DNA from: Vibrio plantisponsor
Lineage (GTDB): Bacteria > Pseudomonadota > Gammaproteobacteria > Enterobacterales > Vibrionaceae
Reading direction: 5' to 3'
Length of the DNA stretch: 64,000 nucleotides
NCBI RefSeq assembly: GCF_013041605.1
Contig: NZ_JABEQC010000010.1
Span: forward strand, 62,001-126,000
Shown in pieces: positions 46,125 through 55,442 of the stretch. The translations under genes were made by a program, and so were the position numbers. The notes beneath the pieces were generated by a model that was given only the letters and a program-made list of their open reading frames with translations, was not told the origin of the DNA and ran no database searches. Position 1 is the stretch's first letter. Every line of letters begins with the position of its first letter.

Positions 46125-47018
46125 TTAACTGTTCAACTGTTCTTCAATTGCGAGGCGCAACTTGTCTCGATCATGACGCCAATCGCGGTTTGGTGATGCC
46201 AAATCGCGAGTCACACAGATCCAATTGTCTTTTAAATCTGAGTGTTCTTTCGGACCAATCACCACATCAATCTTGCGATTTTTACACGCGCGTTCGCACC
46301 ATTCGAGCTTCTGTTTCAGGCTCATACGACCCGCAGGGCCGTATTCAGGTGATAAGTTCTCAATAAAAATCACCTTGGCCTTTTGGTTGTCAAAAATCGC
46401 CTGACCGATTTTAGGCAAAAGGAGCGGCGGCATTATACTGGTAAGAAAACTGCCGGGACCAAGAATAATCGCATCGGCTGCCGCAATCGCCTCGACTCCC
46501 TCGAACGTTGCCGCAACCTTCGGTTCAAGGTCGAGTCGTAATAAGTCGTCTTCCATCTCATCTACGCTGGTTTCACCTGTTACCCATTTGCCGTTTGTTG
46601 CTAATGCGGTGAGATCGGATGGATGTTCTGACATAGGAATAATGTTCACATCAACTTTCAGCATGGTGCGGATAAGATTGATTGCGTCTAGTGGACGAAC
46701 TGAGAGGTTATCCAGAGCTGTTAGCATCAGGTTACCGAGGTTGTGACCATCAAGCTCGCCGCTGCCTTTAAAGCGGTATTCAAACATCATCGAGCTGATG
46801 GAAGGGTCGGTAATCAACTGGTTAATACAGTTCCGCGTATCACCCCAAGCAATTCCGCCTTGGCAGTGGCGAATTCGCCCAGTCGAACCGCCATTGTCTG
46901 TAGTGGTAACAATACCGGTTGCGTTAGAACCGAAATGCTTTAACGCTGCCAAAATTCGTCCTAAACCGTGACCGCCGCCAATAGCGACCACTTTTTTATC
47001 TTTGTATAAGTTCATCAT
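46125..47018 (-). CDS. YvcK/CofD-like family protein
   Basis: 297 residues starting with a Rossmann-type nucleotide-binding loop VAIGGGHGLGRILAALK, then TTTDNGGSTGRIR, GDTRNCINQL, DGHNLGNLMLTAL and GPGSFLTSIMPPLL, all hallmarks of the YvcK/UPF0052 group related to the 2-phospho-L-lactate transferase CofD. In Bacillus, YvcK binds UDP-sugars and is needed for growth on gluconeogenic carbon sources and for cell shape. The role in Vibrio is not established. It is convergent with luxU and divergent from moaA. The start could be the first or second of two adjacent Met codons. Confidence 0.88.
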   Translation of the reverse strand: MMNLYKDKKVVAIGGGHGLGRILAALKHFGSNATGIVTTTDNGGSTGRIRHCQGGIAWGDTRNCINQLITDPSISSMMFEYRFKGSGELDGHNLGNLMLTALDNLSVRPLDAINLIRTMLKVDVNIIPMSEHPSDLTALATNGKWVTGETSVDEMEDDLLRLDLEPKVAATFEGVEAIAAADAIILGPGSFLTSIMPPLLLPKIGQAIFDNQKAKVIFIENLSPEYGPAGRMSLKQKLEWCERACKNRKIDVVIGPKEHSDLKDNWICVTRDLASPNRDWRHDRDKLRLAIEEQLNS

Positions 47019-47402
47019 CTTTATTCTTCTAATATTTGATAAAACCTTAGCCGATGGAAGTTAAGTTGTGAATGTATTGCCCATCAACAACCCCAAGGGG
47101 CTTGGGTGTACTAGAATGTATAGGATATTGAAAACGACATATACTTATTTAGAGGTAAATTAGGACTTTGGTTTTCTTTTGCAACTGATTTACTAGAAAG
47201 ATGATGCGTTTTTCAGTATTTTACAGCCAGTAGTCGCTGATTAGATAAGCGTTCAGCTTTCTAGCCGGCTGCCATAACTCCGAGCTTTTTCATCTAAGTT
47301 ACTTGAAACTATTGATAGTGATATGGTTAAGAAGCCAGTGGCATATTGTCACGAGGGCATAAGTGGAAATGTTTATGCCTCCCGTATTTGGAAAGGTGTT
47401 CC
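47019..47402. other. Divergent region YvcK-like / moaA, long moaA leader
   Basis: 384 bases without a gene. The right end looks structured (see the Moco-leader entry). The left 230 bases are AT-rich and should hold both promoters. Confidence 0.5.
47280..47402 (+). promoter_or_regulatory. Candidate Moco-RNA leader of moaA
   Basis: The moaA leader contains a stem GGCATAA (47356-47362) / TTATGCC (47373-47379), then CCTCCCGTATTTGGAAAGGT running into the ribosome-binding site. That last stretch resembles the E. coli moaA leader, which carries the molybdenum-cofactor RNA motif, as I recall it. The 5' boundary is a guess. Confidence 0.45.
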
Positions 47403-48392
47403 GTGGCGCAACAATTCGAAGATAAATTCCAGCGTAAATTTTATTATTTGCGTCTGTCAGTTACCGATGTTTGTAACTTCAAATGTACTTATTGTCTGCC
47501 TGATGGTTATAAACCTTCGGGGAGCAAAAACTCGTCTTTTTTAACCCTTCCTGAAATCCGTCGCGTGGTAAATGCTTTCGCTGATTGTGGTACTTCAAAA
47601 ATACGCATTACTGGTGGTGAACCTACATTACGTAAAGACTTTACCGATATCATCCGCTTGGTTGCCGATAACTCAAATATTAAGAAAATAGCTACCACTA
47701 CCAATGGTTACCGGATGGAAAAGGGAGTTGCAGATTGGAAAGAAGCTGGCCTCACGCATATCAATGTCAGCGTCGATAGTTTAGACCCGAGAATGTTTCA
47801 TCAAATCACGGGTGAAAACCGCTTTCATCAAGTCATGGCGGGCATCGACCGCGCGTTCGAAGTTGGTTATGAACAAGTCAAAGTGAATGTGGTGTTGATG
47901 AAAGATCGCAATCACAACGAACTTCCTCTGTTTCTTGAATGGATCAAACACCGCCCAATCCAACTGCGTTTTATCGAACTGATGCAAACGGGTGAAATGG
48001 ACGATTTGTTCGCTAAACATCATATCTCTGGAGTCACAATCCGTAATCAACTTATTGCCAACGGCTGGATTCTAAAAGCGAGAGAAAACAATGATGGCCC
48101 TGCACAGGTCTTTGTGCATGCGGATTATCAGGGCGAAATCGGTCTTATCATGCCTTACGAAAAGAACTTCTGTGAGAGTTGCAATCGACTCAGAGTGTCT
48201 GCGCTTGGCAAATTGCATCTTTGTCTTTTTGGCGAAAAAGGTCTAGAGCTCAGAGATTTGCTTCAGGAAGACGCACAGGAAGCCGAGTTGATCGAACGTA
48301 TTCAAATGCAGCTACAGAACAAATCCGTCAGCCATTTTCTCCAGGAAGGAAATACAGGCATGACTCCGCATTTAGCATCTATTGGTGGTTAA
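47403..48392 (+). CDS. moaA: GTP 3',8-cyclase MoaA
   Basis: Radical-SAM enzyme that, with MoaC, turns GTP into cyclic pyranopterin monophosphate in molybdenum-cofactor synthesis. It has 329 residues. The N-terminal cluster motif is [11 protein letters not shown], the second C-terminal cluster is in [22 protein letters not shown], and the essential C-terminal Gly-Gly is present (LASIGG). I start at GTG because it follows AAAGG at 47392-47396 by six bases and gives the family N-terminus ([19 protein letters not shown]). The longer frame from 47346 is an accident of the leader. Confidence 0.94.
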   Translation: MAQQFEDKFQRKFYYLRLSVTDVCNFKCTYCLPDGYKPSGSKNSSFLTLPEIRRVVNAFADCGTSKIRITGGEPTLRKDFTDIIRLVADNSNIKKIATTTNGYRMEKGVADWKEAGLTHINVSVDSLDPRMFHQITGENRFHQVMAGIDRAFEVGYEQVKVNVVLMKDRNHNELPLFLEWIKHRPIQLRFIELMQTGEMDDLFAKHHISGVTIRNQLIANGWILKARENNDGPAQVFVHADYQGEIGLIMPYEKNFCESCNRLRVSALGKLHLCLFGEKGLELRDLLQEDAQEAELIERIQMQLQNKSVSHFLQEGNTGMTPHLASIGG

Positions 48393-48469
48393 AGCCATTT
48401 CGAAGGCTAGAAATCATCGTGATTAATCAGATTTAAATTAACGAATAATAATTGAATTAAGGTGAGCAA

Positions 48470-48976
48470 ATGGGTCACGCAGAAAGCAAATTTCAACCAG
48501 CGAACATCGCAGTGTTAACCGTTTCAGATACACGTACAGAAGAAAATGATACCTCAGGTCGCTACCTTGCTGAGCAACTTCAGGAAGCTGGGCATCACCT
48601 AGCAGACAAGCAAATCGTTATTGACGATATGTACAAAATACGTGCGGTGGTTTCACAGTGGATTGCGGATGAAAAGGTTCAGGCAGTATTAATCACAGGT
48701 GGTACTGGTTTTACTTCGCGCGATAGCACTCCTGAAGCGTTAAAGCCTTTGTTTGATAAAGAAGTAGAAGGTTTCGGAGAGTTGTTCCGCATGGTTTCTT
48801 ATGAAGAAATTGGCACTTCTACTATTCAATCTCGCGCTGTGGCTGGTTTCGCAAATCATACGGTTATTTTTGCGATGCCTGGCTCAACAGGAGCTTGTCG
48901 CACTGGCTGGACGAAGATCATCAAACAGCAGTTAGATGCCAGCCATCGTCCATGTAACTTTATGCCGCATTTATAA
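48470..48976 (+). CDS. moaB: Molybdenum cofactor biosynthesis protein B
   Basis: 168 residues, MoaB/MogA fold with the molybdopterin-binding signature LITGGTGFTSRDSTPEAL and FAMPGSTGACRTGWTKII. MoaB-type proteins in bacteria are linked to molybdopterin adenylylation, but the E. coli MoaB is not essential for it. It lies 77 bases after moaA and 12 before moaC. Confidence 0.95.
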   Translation: MGHAESKFQPANIAVLTVSDTRTEENDTSGRYLAEQLQEAGHHLADKQIVIDDMYKIRAVVSQWIADEKVQAVLITGGTGFTSRDSTPEALKPLFDKEVEGFGELFRMVSYEEIGTSTIQSRAVAGFANHTVIFAMPGSTGACRTGWTKIIKQQLDASHRPCNFMPHL

Positions 48977-48988
48977 GTGTGAGGGACA

Positions 48989-49468
48989 ATGACTCAATTC
49001 ACTCACATTAACGCTTCTGGTGAAGCCAACATGGTGGATGTTTCTGCAAAGGCGGAAACGGTAAGAGAAGCGCGCGCAGAAGCTTTTGTTCATATGGCAC
49101 CAGAAACATTACAACTGATCGTATCGGGTCAGCATCACAAAGGTGATGTGTTTGCCACGGCGCGTATTGCCGGTATTCAAGCAGCCAAGAAAACATGGGA
49201 TTTAATTCCACTTTGCCATCCGTTACTGCTTTCAAAAGTTGAAGTCCAGCTAGAAGCGATTGAATCGGAAAACAAGGTTCGTATTGAATCAGTATGTAAA
49301 CTCGCTGGCAAAACCGGTGTTGAAATGGAAGCGCTAACCGCGGCTTCGGTTGCAGCATTGACGATTTACGACATGTGTAAAGCTGTGCAGAAAGATATGG
49401 TAATTGGGCAAATTCGTTTGTTAGAAAAGACGGGCGGTAAATCGGGTCATTTTAAGGTAGATGTATGA
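48989..49468 (+). CDS. moaC: Cyclic pyranopterin monophosphate synthase MoaC
   Basis: 159 residues. Completes the GTP rearrangement to cyclic pyranopterin monophosphate after MoaA. Conserved blocks are [52 protein letters not shown] and [21 protein letters not shown], which contain the active-site His and Lys residues of the family. It overlaps moaD by four bases. Confidence 0.97.
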   Translation: MTQFTHINASGEANMVDVSAKAETVREARAEAFVHMAPETLQLIVSGQHHKGDVFATARIAGIQAAKKTWDLIPLCHPLLLSKVEVQLEAIESENKVRIESVCKLAGKTGVEMEALTAASVAALTIYDMCKAVQKDMVIGQIRLLEKTGGKSGHFKVDV

Positions 49469-49710
49469 TTAGTGTTTTGTTTTTTGCCCAAACAAGAGAA
49501 TTAGTGGACTGTGATGGTTTGTCACTTGAGCATGAGTTTGATTCGGTTGAAGCATTGCGAGCACATCTTGCGGCTCAATCGGACAAATGGGCACTGGCAT
49601 TAGAGTCAGGTAAATTGTTGGCTGCGGTTAACCAATCAATTGTACCGATGGATTCTGAACTTAAAGATGGCGATGAAGTGGCTTTCTTCCCACCGGTAAC
49701 TGGAGGTTAA
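49465..49710 (+). CDS. moaD: Molybdopterin synthase small subunit MoaD
   Basis: 81-residue ubiquitin-like sulfur carrier ending in the required Gly-Gly (FFPPVTGG). The C-terminal thiocarboxylate supplies sulfur to MoaE. The ATG overlaps the moaC stop. Confidence 0.95.
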   Translation: MISVLFFAQTRELVDCDGLSLEHEFDSVEALRAHLAAQSDKWALALESGKLLAAVNQSIVPMDSELKDGDEVAFFPPVTGG

Positions 49711-49711
49711 T

Positions 49712-50167
49712 ATGAACAGCTATATATCGGTTCAGGTAGAAGATTTCAGTGTCGCACAAGAGTATGAAGCGCTTTCATCTGGCACAGATGCGGGTGCAGT
49801 CGTGACTTTCATAGGTAAAGTTCGTGACATGAACTTAGGTGACCATGTGACAGGACTGCATTTAGAGCATTACCCGGGTATGACGGAGAAATCTCTTAAC
49901 GAAATCTGTGATGAAGCGAAATCACGCTGGCCACTATTGCAGTTGAGGTTAATTCACCGTATTGGTGATTTAGATATCGGCGATCAAGTCGTCTTCGTCG
50001 GTGTCAGCAGCGCTCATCGCTCGGCATCTTTTGAAGCGTGTGAATTTGTTATGGACTTTTTAAAGACCAAAGCACCTTTCTGGAAAAAGGAGCGAACAAC
50101 CGATGGCACTCGCTGGATTGATTCAAGAGACTCAGATACCAAAGCTGCTCAGCGTTGGGTGAAGTAG
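49712..50167 (+). CDS. moaE: Molybdopterin synthase large subunit MoaE
   Basis: 151 residues. Makes molybdopterin by adding the dithiolene sulfurs delivered by MoaD. Conserved features: GAVVTFIGKVRD, LEHYPGMTEKSL, HRIGDLDIGDQVVFVGVSSAHR and FLKTKAPFWKKE with the catalytic lysines. It starts one base after the moaD stop and is the last gene of moaABCDE. Confidence 0.97.
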   Translation: MNSYISVQVEDFSVAQEYEALSSGTDAGAVVTFIGKVRDMNLGDHVTGLHLEHYPGMTEKSLNEICDEAKSRWPLLQLRLIHRIGDLDIGDQVVFVGVSSAHRSASFEACEFVMDFLKTKAPFWKKERTTDGTRWIDSRDSDTKAAQRWVK

Positions 50168-50322
50168 AGTTATCGCTGTTCCAAAGGTAAGAACGAAAGA
50201 TTTTTACGTAGCCATAGATTGCAACAATCAAAAAATTGGTGAATCCCATTTAGTAAAATCAAGAAATTAGTCAACACTTAGATTAACAGCTACCTTTAAA
50301 TAAGGAACCTAAGGAGACTGAA

Positions 50323-50739
50323 ATGGATTCACTAAAAGTAAAAGATTACATGACCGTTAAAGCGGTGACCTTTACTCCTGAAATGCCTTTGTCTGCTGCG
50401 CTCGATAAAGTGATTCGTTCCGATCACTTAGGTGGGCCTGTTATTGATGACAAAGAACGCGTAATTGGCTTCCTTTCAGAACAGGACTTGCTCGATAAAC
50501 TGGTCAAAGTGAGTTACTTCTGTCAGGACACACATATTGTCAGTGACTGCATGTATAAAGAAGTGCTCTCTGTCTCTCCGGAAATGTCGATCATTGAGTT
50601 GGCCGATATGATGAAAGTCGGAAAGCCTAAAGTTTATCCTGTTATTGATAATGGCAAGCTGGTAGGGATTATTACGCGGCGTGATGTGTTAAGAGCAATA
50701 GGTAAAAACTTAGCCAATTGTTTTAAACATCAAGTATAA
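50323..50739 (+). CDS. Tandem CBS-domain protein
   Basis: 138 residues made of two CBS domains (about 5-65 and 75-135): VKDYMTVKAVTFTPEMPLSAALDKVI with LGGPVIDDKERVIGFLSEQDLL, and VSDCMYKEVLSVSPEMSIIELADMM with VYPVIDNGKLVGIITRRDVLRAI. Such pairs bind adenosine nucleotides and act as energy sensors in other proteins. No attached effector domain, so the partner is unknown. It follows moaE by 155 bases but has its own AAGGAG ribosome-binding site and a terminator after it. Confidence 0.9.
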   Translation: MDSLKVKDYMTVKAVTFTPEMPLSAALDKVIRSDHLGGPVIDDKERVIGFLSEQDLLDKLVKVSYFCQDTHIVSDCMYKEVLSVSPEMSIIELADMMKVGKPKVYPVIDNGKLVGIITRRDVLRAIGKNLANCFKHQV

Positions 50740-50785
50740 AAAGCAACTTCCTTATTCCATACCATCAATGTGATTTTCTCTCGCC

Positions 50786-50817
50786 AAAGCACAGTCAAGC
50801 GCTGTGCTTTTGAGTTT
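50786..50817 (+). terminator. Terminator after CBS-domain gene
   Basis: AAAGCACAG pairs with CTGTGCTTT, followed by TGAGTTTT. Confidence 0.72.
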
Positions 50818-50865
50818 TCCCATCATCGCGCATATTAGCCATTCAGTAGATAATAAGTGATCTGA

Positions 50866-50881
50866 GTCACCTTAATGTGAA
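50866..50881. promoter_or_regulatory. CRP-like site 2 upstream of udp
   Basis: AGTGATCTGAGTCACC matches the CRP half-sites TGTGA and TCACA at 4 of 5 positions each, with correct spacing. Its centre is 42 bp from the next site. Confidence 0.6.
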
Positions 50882-50907
50882 ACAAATATATATATTGCTT
50901 TTGATGA

Positions 50908-50923
50908 TGTGATTCCTATCACT
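50908..50923. promoter_or_regulatory. CRP-like site 1 upstream of udp
   Basis: TGTGATTCCTATCACT matches the CRP consensus TGTGA-N6-TCACA at nine of ten conserved bases. The paired arrangement suggests CRP/CytR-type control of nucleoside catabolism. Confidence 0.75.
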
Positions 50924-51005
50924 CTATAGCTTTTAATACTGAGCTAAAGTTGTCCTGTACCTATTTATATTTATGAGCTGAATAAGCCGCATGAAGGAGC
51001 AACCT

Positions 51006-51764
51006 ATGTCTCAAGCAGTATTCCATCTTGGTGTTACCGAAGCTGATCTTAATGGCGCAACGTTAGCGATCATTCCTGGTGATCCAGCGCGTGTACAAAA
51101 AATTGCAGAGTTAATGGATAACCCAGTATTTCTTGCAAGCCACCGTGAATACACGCTTTATCGCGCAGAGCTTGATGGCAAGTCGGTTGTAGTTTGTTCT
51201 ACTGGTATCGGTGGCCCTTCAACTTCTATTGCCGTAGAAGAGTTAGCTCAGCTAGGTGTTCGTAGTTTCTTGCGTGTAGGCACAACAGGTGCAATTCAAC
51301 CACACGTTAATGTTGGTGACATGATTGTGACCACTGGTTCTGTTCGTCTTGATGGCGCAAGCCTTCACTTTGCTCCGATGGAGTTCCCTGCGGTTCCTGA
51401 TTTCGATGTTGCAATTGCAATGAAACAAGCTGCGGAAGAGAGCGGTGCGACGGTTCACATGGGTATTACTGCTTCCAGTGACACTTTCTACCCAGGTCAA
51501 GAACGTTATGACACATTCACAGGTCGTGTTGTTAAGCGTTTCCAAGGTTCTATGAAAGAATGGCAGGAAATGGGCGTACTAAACTTTGAAATGGAATCAG
51601 CAACTCTGCTTACTATGTGTGCAAGTTCTGGTTTGAAAGCAGGTTGCGTCGCTGGTGTTATCATCAACCGTACTCAAAAAGAAATTCCAGATCACGCAAC
51701 GCTGAAAGAGACAGAAGCTCGTTCAATCAAAGTGGTCGTAGAAGCTGCTCGTAAGATGCTTTAA
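51006..51764 (+). CDS. udp: Uridine phosphorylase
   Basis: Cleaves uridine with phosphate to uracil and ribose-1-phosphate for salvage. It has 252 residues. Highly conserved family blocks: [19 protein letters not shown] (phosphate site), [61 protein letters not shown] start at the ATG giving [10 protein letters not shown] because AAGGAG at 50994-50999 is spaced correctly. The alternative ATG at 50991 overlaps that signal. Two CRP-like sites lie upstream. Confidence 0.96.
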   Translation: MSQAVFHLGVTEADLNGATLAIIPGDPARVQKIAELMDNPVFLASHREYTLYRAELDGKSVVVCSTGIGGPSTSIAVEELAQLGVRSFLRVGTTGAIQPHVNVGDMIVTTGSVRLDGASLHFAPMEFPAVPDFDVAIAMKQAAEESGATVHMGITASSDTFYPGQERYDTFTGRVVKRFQGSMKEWQEMGVLNFEMESATLLTMCASSGLKAGCVAGVIINRTQKEIPDHATLKETEARSIKVVVEAARKML

Positions 51765-51803
51765 TTCTCTCTATTCGCAGCTGCGTAGAGAATGCTTGAA
51801 TTT

Positions 51804-51840
51804 AAACGCCATACTGTTTTCGCAGTATGGCGTTTTCGTT
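51804..51840 (+). terminator. Terminator after udp
   Basis: AAACGCCATACTG pairs with CAGTATGGCGTTT, followed by TCGTTT. It also lies before the convergent unknown gene and may serve both. Confidence 0.88.
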
Positions 51841-51842
51841 TA

Positions 51843-52655
51843 TTAAGCGACGACCAGTTTAGGCAAAGGGATGTAAAGACTCTCACTGACATCCGCCAGC
51901 ATTTGGTCATAAACGTGCGCAATGCTCAGCGAGACATCCGAAGTCAGTTGATATAGCTGCTCCTGAGGAATATCAAAAGCTGGATTCTCGTGCAGCTCAC
52001 TTAATATATGCATCGCTTTTGAACAGGCCGGTGATGCAATGGACAACGGACTGATCAACGCCAATTGATTCAGCTTGCGGCGTAATAGGTCACAGTAATG
52101 ACGCAAACGTGCGGAACCATCTTGGGTATGCATATCTTCAATTGAAATACGTAGCTGTGTCAGAGTATCCATAGAGTCAATCACTTGCTGCCAATTCATA
52201 TGGTACTCTTCACTCAAATCTTCTCGGTTTGATTCTACTAACCAAGCCAGCATTACTTCGTCCATCAAAAACATACAGTGTCGAATAGCTTTACCATGCA
52301 TCATTTGGTTGCGGGCAATGCTCCTGTCCTGCCAGTTATTCATCAGCGCTTTCAATTTAAGCTGCAGTACTCGATACATAGGTTTGTTATCGAAATGCGA
52401 TGTTGAAATCAGATGGTTCGATTTCTCATGCAGTAAATCTTGCAAATGACTAAGCTCTGCTTCTCTTTTTTCTCCGAACATCAGTGCGTGATGAGTGGCA
52501 CTGCGGTGCTGTCGGCTCAAATATAACAGTTGGCGAAGATCGATCAGAAGCTCGTACTTGCGCTGCAAAGTCGATTCTCTTTGCTTAGAAAAGTAGAACA
52601 TCAAACCAAGTATGCCGATAGAGATCAGCATTGAGACAATGACAAACATAACCAA
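51843..52655 (-). CDS. Membrane-anchored helical protein of unknown function
   Basis: 270 residues that I do not recognise. There is one N-terminal transmembrane segment (about 3-24, FVIVSMLISIGILGLMFYFS), followed by an entirely helical-looking region rich in His, Met, Leu and charged residues (LRQLLYLSRQHRSATHHALMF, RNQMMHGKAIRHCMFLMDEVMLAW). The pattern resembles nitrate/nitrite-sensing-like helical sensor modules lacking an output domain, but this is a shape likeness only. It is convergent with udp and downstream of metG on the same strand, separated by the metG terminator. Confidence 0.85.
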   Translation of the reverse strand: MVMFVIVSMLISIGILGLMFYFSKQRESTLQRKYELLIDLRQLLYLSRQHRSATHHALMFGEKREAELSHLQDLLHEKSNHLISTSHFDNKPMYRVLQLKLKALMNNWQDRSIARNQMMHGKAIRHCMFLMDEVMLAWLVESNREDLSEEYHMNWQQVIDSMDTLTQLRISIEDMHTQDGSARLRHYCDLLRRKLNQLALISPLSIASPACSKAMHILSELHENPAFDIPQEQLYQLTSDVSLSIAHVYDQMLADVSESLYIPLPKLVVA

Positions 52656-52955
52656 CTCCTTGTGTGCCTTTAACGTTGAAGGTTGCCTTGTAGCCGTGCC
52701 TTGGCATCGACCAGTGAAGGGATATTATTGTTTACTAAAGGAATTGCAGTTTTAATGCCAAGGAATAACTGATTTAAAATCAATTGGTTAGAAAGTATTT
52801 GAATGAAAATTTGCACCATTAAAGGGCGAATTGAACTAAAAGTGTGAACTGGTTCATAAAAAAAAGCCCCAGCGAGTATGACGCTAGGGCTTGTTAAACG
52901 TTTTGCTTTAAAGCGGATGCTCAGGGCTACTATTTAGAGCAACGACTTAGAGCAA
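52656..52955. other. Gap between metG and the unknown gene
   Basis: 300 bases on the minus strand between metG's stop and the unknown gene. It holds the metG terminator (52858-52892) and presumably the promoter of the unknown gene. Nothing else is visible. Confidence 0.5.
52858..52892 (-). terminator. Terminator after metG
   Basis: Minus-strand stem AAGCCCTAGCG/CGCTGGGGCTT (with a G-T pair) followed by a run of eight T bases. Confidence 0.88.
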
Positions 52956-55019
52956 TTACATTACACGCATGCCCGGTTGAGCACCTTCGTGTGGCTCTAG
53001 AATCCATAGATCACTGCCACCTGGGCCTGCTGCTAGGATCATGCCTTCAGACATGCCAAATTTCATCTTACGAGGCTTAAGGTTTGCAACCACCACTGTA
53101 AGCTTGCCAACTAACTCTTCTGGTTCGTAAGCAGCTTTGATACCAGAGAATACTTGGCGCATTTCACCACCGATATCCAATTGGAATTTCAGTAGTTTGT
53201 CTGCTTTTGGCACCGCTTCGCATGAAACAATTTTTGCAATGCGCAGGTCAACCTTTGCAAAATCATCGAATTCGATTTCTTCTGCAATTGGATCTTTGCT
53301 TAGCTCAGTTGCTTGCGCAGCTTCTGCTTTTTGTTTCGCAGCGACTTCAGCGGCAGCATCTTCTTTCGATGCTTCAATCATCGCTTCGATGTTCTTAGGA
53401 TCGATACGGTTGAACAGTGCTTTAAACGCTGTGATTTCATGGCTAGTTAGCGGAGTAGCGATACCTTCCCAAGTTAATTCTTGGTTTAGGAATGCTTCTG
53501 TACGCGCTGCTAGCTCAGGCATAACAGGTTTCAGATACGTCATTAGAACGCGGAACAGGTTGATACCCACAGAACAGATATCTTGTAGCTCTTGATCTTT
53601 ACCTTCTTGTTTTGCCACAACCCAAGGTGCTTTTTCATCAACGTATTGGTTTGCTTTGTCTGCCAGTGCCGTGATTTCACGGATTGCGCGGCCAAACTCG
53701 CGAGCTTCAAATTGCTCTGCAATACGGTCAGCTGCTTCTACGAACTCGTTGTATAGCGCTGGCTCTACAAAATTGTCTGATAGCTTGCCATCAAAACGCT
53801 TAGCTATGAAACCTGCGTTACGAGAAGCAAGGTTAACGATCTTGTTAACCACATCAGCGTTTACACGTTGAGTGAAGTCTTCAAGGTTAAGGTCTAGGTC
53901 ATCGATACGGCTGTTTAGCTTCGCCGCGTAGTAGTAACGTAGACATTCTGGATCTAAATGATCTAGGTAAGTACTTGCTTTGATGAAAGTACCTTTAGAT
54001 TTAGACATCTTAGCGCCGTTTACAGTGACGTAGCCGTGAACGAAAACGTTGTTAGGTTTACGGAAACCAGAACCTTCCAGCATTGCTGGCCAGAATAGGC
54101 TGTGGAAGTAAACGATGTCTTTACCGATGAAGTGGTAAAGTTCTGTCTTACTGTCTTTGTTCCAGTATTCGTCGAAATCTAGGTCATCACGTTTGTTACA
54201 TAGGTTTTTGAATGAACCCATGTAGCCAATTGGCGCGTCTAGCCAAACGTAGAAGAACTTGTCTTTTTCGCCCGGAATTTCAAAACCGAAGTAAGGTGCA
54301 TCGCGTGAGATATCCCACTGTTGCAGACCAGACTCAAACCACTCTTGCATCTTGTTTGCTGTTTCAGCTTGAAGAGAACCAGAACGAGTCCACTCTTTTA
54401 GCATGCTTTCAAACTGAGGCAGGTCGAAGAAGAAGTGCTCAGAATCTTTCATAATTGGCGTAGCGCCAGAAACTGCAGATTTCGGATTGATTAGCTCTGT
54501 TGGGCTGTATGTCTCACCACATGCATCACAGTTGTCACCGTATTGGTCTTCTGACTTACACTTAGGGCAAGTACCTTTTACGAAACGGTCTGGCAAGAAC
54601 ATCTCTTTCTCAGGATCGAAAAGCTGAGAAATGGTACGGCTAGAGATAAAGCCATTCTTTTTCAGTTCTAGATAGATATGTGAAGCCAGCTCACGGTTCT
54701 CTTCTGAGTGAGTGCTGTGGTAGTTATCAAAGCTGATATCAAAGCCAGCGAAGTCTTTTTGGTGCTCTTCACTAACAGCGGCGATCATCTCTTCTGGTGT
54801 CATACCCATCTGTTGAGCTTTAAGCATAATTGGCGTGCCGTGGGCATCGTCAGCACAGATGAAGTTTACAGTGTTGCCGCGTAGACGCTGGTAGCGAACC
54901 CAGATGTCAGCTTGGATATGTTCAAGCATGTGACCTAAGTGGATTGAACCGTTAGCGTAAGGAAGGGCACAAGTTACCAGCAATTTCCTTGCGGTAGAGA
55001 GTCTTGGATCGTTTGCCAT
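52956..55019 (-). CDS. metG: Methionyl-tRNA synthetase
   Basis: 687 residues. Class I synthetase with HIGH signature [23 protein letters not shown] as [11 protein letters not shown], and a zinc-binding insertion [18 protein letters not shown] near residue 145. A C-terminal EMAPII-like tRNA-binding domain follows (about 585-687, [18 protein letters not shown]), making it the long dimeric form. It attaches methionine to initiator and elongator tRNA-Met. Divergent from mrp across a repeat-containing gap. Confidence 0.97.
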   Translation of the reverse strand: MANDPRLSTARKLLVTCALPYANGSIHLGHMLEHIQADIWVRYQRLRGNTVNFICADDAHGTPIMLKAQQMGMTPEEMIAAVSEEHQKDFAGFDISFDNYHSTHSEENRELASHIYLELKKNGFISSRTISQLFDPEKEMFLPDRFVKGTCPKCKSEDQYGDNCDACGETYSPTELINPKSAVSGATPIMKDSEHFFFDLPQFESMLKEWTRSGSLQAETANKMQEWFESGLQQWDISRDAPYFGFEIPGEKDKFFYVWLDAPIGYMGSFKNLCNKRDDLDFDEYWNKDSKTELYHFIGKDIVYFHSLFWPAMLEGSGFRKPNNVFVHGYVTVNGAKMSKSKGTFIKASTYLDHLDPECLRYYYAAKLNSRIDDLDLNLEDFTQRVNADVVNKIVNLASRNAGFIAKRFDGKLSDNFVEPALYNEFVEAADRIAEQFEAREFGRAIREITALADKANQYVDEKAPWVVAKQEGKDQELQDICSVGINLFRVLMTYLKPVMPELAARTEAFLNQELTWEGIATPLTSHEITAFKALFNRIDPKNIEAMIEASKEDAAAEVAAKQKAEAAQATELSKDPIAEEIEFDDFAKVDLRIAKIVSCEAVPKADKLLKFQLDIGGEMRQVFSGIKAAYEPEELVGKLTVVVANLKPRKMKFGMSEGMILAAGPGGSDLWILEPHEGAQPGMRVM

Positions 55020-55164
55020 ACTTAATATTCGCTTTCTTGATAGGTATAAAAATTTTGATGGGTAATACTACCCCATGAGCCATCTAACTCCAAGGTGTCA
55101 AAGGTGTGATTGCCTTAGTTTTTTCGGGGTTCTGTACAGGCTTAGCTGGTGGTAGCATAGGGCG

Positions 55165-55430
55165 TATACCTAAGTGACTTCAAGATACAGGATTCAGAGC
55201 TTCATCAACGAGTTCAAGCCAAGGTTAATAACGGCTGGAATGGTCATTCCCTTTCAACATTATTGAGCGCCGGAATGGACTCGTTGATGAGCTCCCGAAG
55301 GGCGAGTTTTATTCGCTCTTATACTGCGTTACTGATTTTCTACGTAGAATAACTATGTCTTCAAATCAATGCCTTGCCTAAGAGCGAATAAATTCTCGCT
55401 GAACCAGTATCTTGAGGTTACTTAGGTATA
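55165..55430. repeat. MITE-like 266-bp palindromic repeat between metG and mrp
   Basis: Terminal inverted repeats of 24 bp (left arm TATACCTAAG ... CAAGATAC at 55165-55188; right arm GTATCTTGAG ... CTTAGGTATA at 55407-55430) differ at only one or two bases. Internal inverted repeats include TTCATCAACGAGTTC with GACTCGTTGATGAG and CGAGTTTTATTCGCTCTTA with TAAGAGCGAATAAATTCTCG. No coding capacity. Similar sequences recur in Vibrio genomes as I recall. The right end is 12 bases from the mrp start codon. Confidence 0.82.
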
Positions 55431-55442
55431 TAAGGAGGACCT

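Noticed and set aside
46040..46366. 108-residue + strand open frame after luxU
   Set aside because: It runs mostly antisense to the YvcK-like gene, crosses the intergenic hairpin and lacks a ribosome-binding site.
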